Source of the DNA: Bin87 sp965203855
GTDB taxonomy: Bacteria > Chloroflexota > Dehalococcoidia > Lucifugimonadales > UBA3495
Length of the DNA stretch: 64,000 nt
Assembly (NCBI GenBank): GCA_965203855.1
Contig: CBDBDN010000009.1
Span: 62,001-126,000 of the forward strand
Reading direction: 5' to 3'
Shown: in pieces, positions 58,172 through 64,000 of the stretch
Position numbering within the stretch: position 1 is the stretch's first letter
Layout of the letters: the number at the start of each line of letters is the position of its first letter
Program-made: the position numbers and the translations under genes
The notes under the pieces: model-generated
Told to the model about the DNA's origin: nothing
The model's database searches: none
What the model saw: only the letters and a program-made list of their open reading frames with translations

Positions 58172-59119
58172 TCAGCCGCTGGATTGAGCGGTGCGGCGGG
58201 CATATTCCGCAAAATCAACGGCGGCGGCGGCATCGTCCCCCAGCGCCTGCCGGGATACGCCGCGGCTGTGATAGACATTCGTCAAATCCGGGCTGCCTTC
58301 CAGCGCGGCGTCATATTCGGCAATGGCCGCCGCGTGCTGCCCCAGATCGGCGCGGGCGATGCCCCGGTTATGGCGCAGCGTAGCCGTATCCATCCCCGCA
58401 TCCTGCGCCGCGTCAAAATCGGCAATGGCCGCCGCCGGTTCGCCCCGATTGCGGCGCGCAATCCCCCGATTATACAGAGCGTTGGCAAAGCCCGGCGCCA
58501 AGGCAATAGCGATGTCATAATCGGCAATCGCCCGGTCGTAGTCGCGGCGGTCGCCGTACAGGTTGCCCCGCGCATAGCGATAATCCGGGTCCCGCGGACG
58601 CAGTTCTATCGCCCGGTCGTAGCACGGCAATGCCGCATCCCGGTCGCCGCTGTCCCGGTAAGCAATGCCCAGGTTGTAGTGTGCGTTGGAATGTTCCGGG
58701 TTGATGCCAATACCAGACTGAAAATCGGCAATCGCCTCGGCATAATGCCCCAGCGCAATCCGGGCCACGCCCCGCGCATAGTAGTAATCCGCATCGTCCG
58801 GCTCCAGCTCAATGGCGGCGGTGTAGTCGCTGATGGCATCCTCGTAGTACCCCAGATGACGGCGCGCCACGCCCCGCGCATAGTAAGGCACCGGATACTG
58901 CGGATCGGCCAGAATCGCGCGCGTATAATCGGCCACCGCCGGCGTCAAATCGCCCCGATTGCGGTAAGCCAGCCCCCGATAGTAGTACGCCGGCGCGAAA
59001 TCGTCGTTCAGTTCCAGCGCGCGGTTGAAATCGGCGATGGCGGCGTCCAGCTGGCCCACCCGCAGCGCCAGCTGCCCCCGCGCCGTGTAATGAAACTCGT
59101 TAGGCAGTTCGTCAAGCAT
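58172..59119 (-). CDS. Tetratricopeptide repeat protein
   Basis: A 315-residue protein made almost wholly of about eight 34-residue TPRs with the pattern AYYYRGLAYRNRGDLTPAVADYTRAI. No signal peptide or other domain, so it is a cytoplasmic scaffold. Its ATG overlaps the stop of the GNAT gene by one base, so the two are translated together. Confidence 0.93.
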   Translation of the reverse strand: MLDELPNEFHYTARGQLALRVGQLDAAIADFNRALELNDDFAPAYYYRGLAYRNRGDLTPAVADYTRAILADPQYPVPYYARGVARRHLGYYEDAISDYTAAIELEPDDADYYYARGVARIALGHYAEAIADFQSGIGINPEHSNAHYNLGIAYRDSGDRDAALPCYDRAIELRPRDPDYRYARGNLYGDRRDYDRAIADYDIAIALAPGFANALYNRGIARRNRGEPAAAIADFDAAQDAGMDTATLRHNRGIARADLGQHAAAIAEYDAALEGSPDLTNVYHSRGVSRQALGDDAAAAVDFAEYARRTAQSSG

Positions 59120-59625
59120 CAGGATGCCGTATCGCCGATGACCGGCCGCGCGGACGCCGGCATTTCCGATTCGTACAGGTCATATTCGGAATGCGCCATC
59201 CCCATCGCCGCATAGGTTCGCTTGGCGGTATGGTTTTCGCGCATTACATAAAGCCGCAGCCCCCGGATGTCGCCCCGCCGCCTCGCAATTCCCCGCAGCT
59301 CCGTGTAAAGCGCCCGGTAAATACCCTGCCGGCGATACTCCTCCCGCACATAAACCGACTGCACCCACCAAATCCACCCGTTGCGCCAGTCGCTCCATTC
59401 GTAGGTAACCATCAGCTGCCCAATCGGCCGGCCGGCAATCGCCGCCAGCAGGTAAAAGCCCTTTTTGTGCGGGTCCGCCAGCACGGCGCCCACGCCGGCC
59501 CGCAGCGTTTCCGGTTCCAGCGCAACCCCCTCCGACTCCAGAGCCAGCGCCGTGTTGAACTCAACGATGGCGGCGGTATCGTTAGGAACGGCGGTAGCGC
59601 GGTAGATGTACATATTATCTGGCAT
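59119..59625 (-). CDS. GNAT-family N-acetyltransferase
   Basis: A 168-residue GNAT: VQSVYVREEYRRQGIYRALY contains the acetyl-CoA loop (R/Q-x-x-G-x-x/A), with GLRLYVMRENHTAKRTYAAMGM forming the C-terminal motif. Probably acetylates a small molecule or protein. CCGGAGC precedes ATG 59625. Overlaps the TPR gene start. Confidence 0.9.
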   Translation of the reverse strand: MPDNMYIYRATAVPNDTAAIVEFNTALALESEGVALEPETLRAGVGAVLADPHKKGFYLLAAIAGRPIGQLMVTYEWSDWRNGWIWWVQSVYVREEYRRQGIYRALYTELRGIARRRGDIRGLRLYVMRENHTAKRTYAAMGMAHSEYDLYESEMPASARPVIGDTAS

Positions 59626-59708
59626 CGCTAAAGCTCCGGCAAAATTGGGGCGGCCGGCCGGCCGGCGGGCCGTTATTCAGGATAGCAGTAATTCTAAACA
59701 TACTGCGC

Positions 59709-59714
59709 TATAAT
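59709..59714 (+). promoter_or_regulatory. Probable -10 box of the M20 peptidase gene
   Basis: TATAAT at 59709-59714 lies 42 bases upstream of ATG 59757, within GCGCTATAATGGG. A GGCC-rich run (59650-59670) precedes it. No strong -35 is seen. Confidence 0.4.
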
Positions 59715-59756
59715 GGGCAACCGATAACCCGGCCTACTTACGCAGCGAGGTGCCTG

Positions 59757-60842
59757 ATGCCCAACCAGGAACGACTGGTCAACGATTTTTGCGACCTGGT
59801 GCGAATTGACAGCCCGTCCGGCGAGGAATGGGACGTCGCTTTGCGCGTCTCGGAACGCCTCGCCAACCTCGGTTTCCAGGTCGCCCGCGACGAACACGGC
59901 AATGTCATCGCCCGCGAGGACGGCCCCGACCGCCCCCTGCTGCTCTCCGCCCATCTGGACACCGTCGACCCCGGACGCAGCATCAAGCCGCAAGTCGTCG
60001 GCGACCGCATCACCTCCGACGGCAGCACCATCCTGGGCGGCGACTGCAAGGCCGGCGTCGCCGCCATCCTGGAAGCCCTGGAAGCCGTCAAAGAGGCCGG
60101 CCGGCCCCGCCGCACCATCGAAGTCGTGTTCACCCGCGGCGAGGAAATCGGCCTGGTCGGCGCCTCCAACCTGGACTTTTCCATGCTGCGCGGCACCGAA
60201 GCCGTCGTCTTTGACGGCAACGGCCCGGTCAACACCATCACCGGCGCCAGCCCCACCTATATGGCCTTTGACATTGACATCAAGGGCCGCGGCGCCCACG
60301 CCGGCGTTGAACCCGAAAAGGGCCTCTCCGCCATCAAAATCGCCAGCGACCTGATTGCCGAACTGCCCCAAGGCCGCATTGACGAGGAAACTACCTTCAA
60401 TATCGCCACCATCGCCGGCGGCACCGTCCGCAACGCCGTCCCCTCCGAATCCCGGATTACCGGCGAATTCCGCAGTATGAACATGGAATCGCTGGAACTG
60501 CTGCGAATGCAGCTCCTGTCCGCCCTCTCCACCATCCGCGGCCGCTACGGCGAGGCCGAAATCACCGAAAAGCTGGAAATGATGTTCCAGATGTACCGCC
60601 TCGACCCCAACGAAGCCACCGCCCAGCTGGTAATGCGCGTAATGCGCGATATGGGCCTGCAACCCAACATCCACCCCTCCGGCGGCGGCACCGACGGCAA
60701 TGTGTTCCGTCTCAACGGCATCGAAAGCGTAGTCGTCGGAATGGCCACCAACCAGATGCACACCATCGACGAATACGTCGTCATCCCCGACCTCATGAAC
60801 ACCGCCCGCTTCTGCGAACAGCTAATGACTTTCGGCGCCTAG
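59757..60842 (+). CDS. M20-family metallopeptidase (PepT-like)
   Basis: A 361-residue M20 peptidase: zinc ligands and catalytic residues in SAHLDTVDPG, GGDCKAGVAA, RGEEIGLVG and ASPTYMAFDID, with DGNVFRLNG at the back. PepT or related di/tripeptidase. C-ending codons are very dense, as in the por genes. GCGAGG precedes ATG 59757. Followed by a 300-base repeat-rich gap. Confidence 0.92.
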   Translation: MPNQERLVNDFCDLVRIDSPSGEEWDVALRVSERLANLGFQVARDEHGNVIAREDGPDRPLLLSAHLDTVDPGRSIKPQVVGDRITSDGSTILGGDCKAGVAAILEALEAVKEAGRPRRTIEVVFTRGEEIGLVGASNLDFSMLRGTEAVVFDGNGPVNTITGASPTYMAFDIDIKGRGAHAGVEPEKGLSAIKIASDLIAELPQGRIDEETTFNIATIAGGTVRNAVPSESRITGEFRSMNMESLELLRMQLLSALSTIRGRYGEAEITEKLEMMFQMYRLDPNEATAQLVMRVMRDMGLQPNIHPSGGGTDGNVFRLNGIESVVVGMATNQMHTIDEYVVIPDLMNTARFCEQLMTFGA

Positions 60843-60883
60843 ACCGCACCGTCAAACTCCGACTCCGATTCGCCGCAACCCGT

Positions 60884-60997
60884 CCCCCAACCGCATCATT
60901 CCAACCCCCCCAACCGCATCATTCCGTCCCCCCAACCGCCATTCCAACCTCCCCAACCGCCATTCCCCCCCCAGCCGCGTCATTCCGTCCCCCCCAC
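60884..60997. repeat. Degenerate tandem repeat of about 20 bases
   Basis: Five to six imperfect units with the form CCCAACCGCATCATTCC or CCCAGCCGCGTCATTCC run from 60884 to the edge of the palindrome at 60998. The right end of each unit, TCATTCC, is the left part of the dispersed palindrome, so the tandem seems built from that motif. It sits between the M20 gene and the ankyrin gene; no gene seen in 60843-61148. Confidence 0.6.
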
Positions 60998-61093
60998 CCG
61001 TCATTCCGGCGAAAGCCGGAATCTATGGTTGCCGGTTCCATTACCCGCCTAGGGAATTACGACGCTGGATTACGGCTTTCGCCGCAATGACGG
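60998..61093. mobile_element. 96-base MITE-like element with inverted ends
   Basis: The left end CCGTCATTCCGGCGAAAGCC (60998-61017, extending to 61023) is inverted at the right as GATTACGGCTTTCGCCGCAA (61068-61087, extending to CGG at 61093). The inner 44 bases show no gene. Includes copy 4 of the dispersed palindrome. No target-site duplication was found. Too short to encode a transposase, so it would need one in trans. Confidence 0.55.
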
Positions 61094-61148
61094 TGCATTG
61101 AGGAACGACGGTGAATATGCCCCCACGCCCCAGCGTGCGGCGCGCGCA

Positions 61149-62231
61149 TTACTGGCACACCAGCTCCCGTATCGCATCTATTTCAGACTGTTCCGCTTGC
61201 AGGATTCCATCCTCTACATATTGGCAAGCCGTACTGCCTTCAATGTCTTTTGCGCCAACATCAGCGCCGTTTTCCAGTAACAGGCGCAATATGGCGACGC
61301 CATCGGATCCTCCGCCATTTACCAGGCGATCTAATACGGCGAGCAGCGGAGTATCGCCATTATCAGCAACGGCATTGACATCAGCGCCATGCTCCAGCAG
61401 CAACGCTACGCTGTCGGCATTTGTACGCGCCGCGTAGAACAACGGAGTATAGCCATCATCAGCAACGGCATTGACATCGGCGCCATTTTCCAGTAGCAGC
61501 GCAGCGAGCGCAGCGTCCGCTTCATGCAAGCGGGTGTAGCCGTCGTTGGTTTTCCGGTTGACATCGGCGCCATAATTCAAGAGCAGCGCCGCCACTAGCG
61601 TATCGTTGGCAAAATGCAACGGAGCGACGCCCAAATCGTCTTGTGCATTAGCATTCGCTCCGCGCTCCAGCAGCAGGCCAACTACATCCGGCCTGGCATC
61701 CGGCAACCCCGACGCGAAGTGCAGGGCGGTCATCCCCTCATCGTTCACGGCTTCCAGATCCGCGCCCCGATCCAGCAGCGCCTCAATAACGGCAATATCG
61801 GCGCCCAATACCGCAAAATGCAACGGACTGCTCCCCCGGTAAAACGGATCGTCCCCGTCGCCGGAATCCTCGCTGGAATCCTTTTTTGCGTTCACTGACG
61901 CCCCTTGGCCGATTTCGGCATCTAAATCGGCAACGCTGACGTTCTGCCAGAACTCGTAATCACACAGCCGGTCGCAGTCGCCGGCCGCAGTCGCCGGTTC
62001 AGGTATCGGTGTGGCATACTCGGCCTGCACCGCTGCCGCTTGCGCCATCGCTGTAGCAATGGGCGCCGGCGTTCCGTCTGCGGTACGGGCCGACCCGGTC
62101 CCGCCCGCCGGCGTATCAGCATCAGGACGCGCCGCTGCTAAACCATAGCCGGCTATATCCCCACAGCCGGCAAAAATCGCCGCCGCTGCGGCAGTAACCA
62201 TCAGGACGGCAAAGGCAGCCTTGCCAGTCAT
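61149..62231 (-). CDS. Ankyrin-repeat lipoprotein
   Basis: A 360-residue protein. N-terminal signal with lipobox FAGC (about residues 20-23) and a Pro/Thr/Ala-rich linker, then about six ankyrin repeats (TALHFASGLPDARPDVVGLL, TPLFYAARTNADSVALLLEHGADVNA divided after ARTNAD). Two nearly identical LLLE(N/H)GADVNAVADDGYTPL units show recent repeat duplication. Anchored outside the membrane, it could interact with proteins of a host or the surface. ATG 62231 used. Confidence 0.88.
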   Translation of the reverse strand: MTGKAAFAVLMVTAAAAAIFAGCGDIAGYGLAAARPDADTPAGGTGSARTADGTPAPIATAMAQAAAVQAEYATPIPEPATAAGDCDRLCDYEFWQNVSVADLDAEIGQGASVNAKKDSSEDSGDGDDPFYRGSSPLHFAVLGADIAVIEALLDRGADLEAVNDEGMTALHFASGLPDARPDVVGLLLERGANANAQDDLGVAPLHFANDTLVAALLLNYGADVNRKTNDGYTRLHEADAALAALLLENGADVNAVADDGYTPLFYAARTNADSVALLLEHGADVNAVADNGDTPLLAVLDRLVNGGGSDGVAILRLLLENGADVGAKDIEGSTACQYVEDGILQAEQSEIDAIRELVCQ

Positions 62232-62279
62232 AAAATCCCTCCAAATAACAACGCTTGCCGCCGTCTGAAAACGGAACGG

Positions 62280-63413
62280 CTACCATCCATTTTGCCGCGC
62301 CAGCTGCCGCAGCCCCTCGCCGAACTCCCCCCGCTGCCACCGGCGCACTTCCCCGTTGTCATCCGCCAATTCCTGCTCCACATCCGATTGACCCAGCGCC
62401 ATCCGTTCCAGGCTGGCAGTAGGCCAGATATGGTTGACGGCCAGGCCCAGCTGCTGCGCCAGCGCATTGCGCCATCCCTTTAGTATCCCTAACCGTTCCC
62501 GCCGCTCCGCCGTCCAGCCCGAGTTGGCCAGCTCCGCGCGCAGCGGACGGGGAATTTCCGGGTTCTCCATCCCGCGCTCAATCGCCTCCAGCAGCTCGCC
62601 GTAGCAGCGGCCGGTCAGCATCCCGCCAACGCCCCGCGGCGTTGCTCCCCCCGACCTTGCCAACTCCAGCAGATCCGCGTTGCTGGCGGCAATCGTCGGC
62701 GGCAGGTTCCAAAAGCAGGCTTTGCCGTCCCGGAATGCGTAAAGCTCCTGCAAAATCGCCGCCTCCCGCCCGTTCAGCGTTTCCCATCCCTTGATGCGAC
62801 GAAATGCCGTTTCCAGCGGCTCCTGCGGCGGATGCCGCAATTCCTGGATCCGCTGGCATTCCTCCATCACCCAATCCAGCCGCCCCGCCTTCTCCAGCCG
62901 ATACCGCAGTTCGTCCGCCAGCGGCAGCAGATAATGCACATCGCTGGCCGCATAGTCCAGCGCCGCCTGCGGCAAGGGCCGCTGCGCCCAATTAGACGCC
63001 TGTAAGCGCGGGTCTTTGGGAATGACTACCCCGGCGAACTCCTCCAGTACGGCGGCCAGATTCGGCCGGCGCACCCCCAGAAAACGCGCCGCTACCCCGG
63101 TGTCAAACAGCCCCTCCACCGCGCAGCCAAAATCGCTGTGGAAAAACCGCACATCCTCGTCGCTGCCGTGTATGACCTTGCCCACCGCCGGATCCGCCAG
63201 CAGTTCGCCAAAATCGGTCAGCGTTCCGATACGCAGCGGGTCCGCCAGCATCGTCCGCCGCCCGTCGCAAATCTGTATCAGGCAGATGCATTCCTGGTAC
63301 GCAAAACGCCCGTTGCGCTCCGTGTCCAGCGCCACCTCCGCCGACTGGCGCAGCCCGCCGGCCGCCGCGTCCCATTCATCCTGCCGGTCTATGTAACTGT
63401 ACTGCTGTTGCAA
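62280..63413 (-). CDS. rnd: Ribonuclease D
   Basis: A 377-residue DEDDy 3'-5' exonuclease: LDTERNG (exo I), VIHGSDEDVRFF (exo II) and LDYAASDVHYLLPL (exo III) are all intact, followed by an HRDC-like C-terminal part (about 210-377). It matures or trims tRNA and other RNAs. No overlap with its neighbours; lies beside the MITE at 63441. Confidence 0.92.
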   Translation of the reverse strand: MQQQYSYIDRQDEWDAAAGGLRQSAEVALDTERNGRFAYQECICLIQICDGRRTMLADPLRIGTLTDFGELLADPAVGKVIHGSDEDVRFFHSDFGCAVEGLFDTGVAARFLGVRRPNLAAVLEEFAGVVIPKDPRLQASNWAQRPLPQAALDYAASDVHYLLPLADELRYRLEKAGRLDWVMEECQRIQELRHPPQEPLETAFRRIKGWETLNGREAAILQELYAFRDGKACFWNLPPTIAASNADLLELARSGGATPRGVGGMLTGRCYGELLEAIERGMENPEIPRPLRAELANSGWTAERRERLGILKGWRNALAQQLGLAVNHIWPTASLERMALGQSDVEQELADDNGEVRRWQRGEFGEGLRQLARQNGW

Positions 63414-63440
63414 AAGCCTGATCCTGCCTCAAATGGTCGG

Positions 63441-63545
63441 TTTGACGCGGCAGCGTTTTCAATTAGGCGGTTAATTTCTCCGTCATTCCGGCGAAAGCCG
63501 GAATCCACGCCCGCAACCACCTAAAAGAAACGCTGCCGTTTGACG
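63441..63545. mobile_element. 91-base MITE with 7-bp target-site duplication
   Basis: Direct repeats TTTGACG at 63441-63447 and 63539-63545 flank an element (63448-63538) with inverted ends CGGCAGCGTTT (63448-63458) and AAACGCTGCCG (63528-63538); the similarity continues imperfectly inward (AATTAGGCGG against CCACCTAAAAG). A GNRA-loop palindrome (63482-63507) lies in the middle. Inverted ends with flanking duplication are the mark of transposition. No transposase nearby. Confidence 0.8.
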
Positions 63546-63696
63546 ATACAATTGCGGTCTGATCGCCGCTTTCCGGCTAACCAGACGATTCCCAACCCGC
63601 AGTTTATCACATTGCGCCATCCATCGGCCGGCCGCCGTGCTATACTGCGTCAATCCATCATTGCCCTGCGAATCAACCAACAGGAGCGTGGCCCAT

Positions 63697-64000
63697 ATGA
63701 ACGGCGCAGACTTGAAAGCAATCCTCAACGGCGGCGGGCGCATCTTTGGCACCATGATCAGCGTCAACCGCAACCCCCGCTGGATTCCCGTCCTCGACGG
63801 CGTCGGCTTGGACTATGTCATCATTGACACCGAGCATAACCCCCGCAGCCGCGGCGAGCTGGGCGACTACCTGACCATGTTCAACACCGGCAGCGTCGTC
63901 CCCATCGTCCGCATCCCCATCCCCGACTCCCACTATGTAACCATGGCTATTGACGCCGGCGCGCAAGGCATCCTGGCCCCTTACTGCGAAACCGTGGACC
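63697..64000 (+). CDS. HpcH/HpaI aldolase family protein (partial, runs off the window)
   Basis: 101 residues of the N-terminal part: GRIFGTMISVNRNPRWIPVL, DYVIIDTEHNPRS with the catalytic His/Glu region, VVPIVRIPIPDS and AIDAGAQGILAPYCET. These match class II aldolases acting on 2-keto acids or 2,4-dihydroxyhept-2-enedioate. AGGAG lies 9 bases before ATG 63697; TATACT at 63641-63646 may be its -10 box. The end is outside the window. Confidence 0.9.
   Translation, partial: MNGADLKAILNGGGRIFGTMISVNRNPRWIPVLDGVGLDYVIIDTEHNPRSRGELGDYLTMFNTGSVVPIVRIPIPDSHYVTMAIDAGAQGILAPYCETVD

Noticed and set aside
60884..60997. Repeat array considered as a CRISPR
   Set aside because: Units are about 20 bases with no distinct spacers and no cas genes nearby; it is a degenerate tandem repeat.

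Overview
The window is a GC-rich (mostly 60-65% by eye), gene-dense bacterial segment with no rRNA, tRNA, CRISPR array or prophage that I can see. Gene content points to Chloroflexota, most likely a SAR202/Dehalococcoidia-like marine or sponge-associated lineage: a CobN plus fused ChlI/ChlD cobalt chelatase with CbtAB, a CysRS fused to a glycosyltransferase, doubled CaiB/BaiF CoA-transferases, a fused PorG-PorD ferredoxin oxidoreductase, many SDRs, TPR and ankyrin proteins. This taxonomic call is inference; no marker gene was searched.

Layout. 1-135 is the end of an unrecognised gene. 400-9280 is a cobalamin/cobalt locus: a cobalamin riboswitch (402-546) with a terminator, then cbiE-like, cobN, an unknown gene, cbtB, a structured intergenic RNA, cbtA and a chlI/chlD fusion whose 3' end carries three apparent single-base indels. 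9205-10065 (minus) is a secreted protein with a 15-C tract near its start. 10383-15900 holds glycyl-tRNA synthetase, two tandem PaREP1/HEPN-like genes, biotin ligase, a normal and a degenerate SDR, and a small possible 2H-phosphoesterase-like gene. 15981-22248 is a histidine cluster (hisZ, hisG, a PLC-like gene overlapping both neighbours, hisD, hisC, hisB). 22297-26337 holds a small membrane protein, an enoyl-CoA hydratase, and an NfeD-SPFH pair.

26411-49440 mixes housekeeping genes with DNA-defence genes: a reader domain beside a reader-nuclease (Mrr-type), a one-polypeptide restriction-methylase (type IIG-like), a Uma2 nuclease, a controller/REase/C5-methyltransferase type II system, and a HEPN pair followed by a PD-(D/E)XK-like gene. 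Between them lie MeaB, an SDR, the CysRS-GT2 fusion with a structured leader, a deacetylase-like lipoprotein, a double CaiB, an amino-acid oxidase, FmdB and DUF971 proteins, a sensor-like membrane protein and a ThDP enzyme. 49543-52997 is a 2-oxoacid:ferredoxin oxidoreductase operon. 53178-64000 carries an FMN-dependent hydroxyacid oxidase, a hydrolase, TenA, a PIG-L deacetylase, a hot-dog dehydratase-like protein, TPR and GNAT proteins, an M20 peptidase, an ankyrin lipoprotein, RNase D, and the start of an HpcH/HpaI aldolase.

How it fits together: cobalt uptake (CbtAB) and insertion (CobN, ChlI/D) feed B12, which MeaB-assisted methylmalonyl-CoA mutase would use; PorGD-A-B, the CoA-transferase, hydratase and hot-dog genes suggest acyl-CoA and 2-oxoacid catabolism. 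Several restriction-type loci, dispersed GNRA-loop palindromes and one clear MITE with target-site duplication show active exchange.
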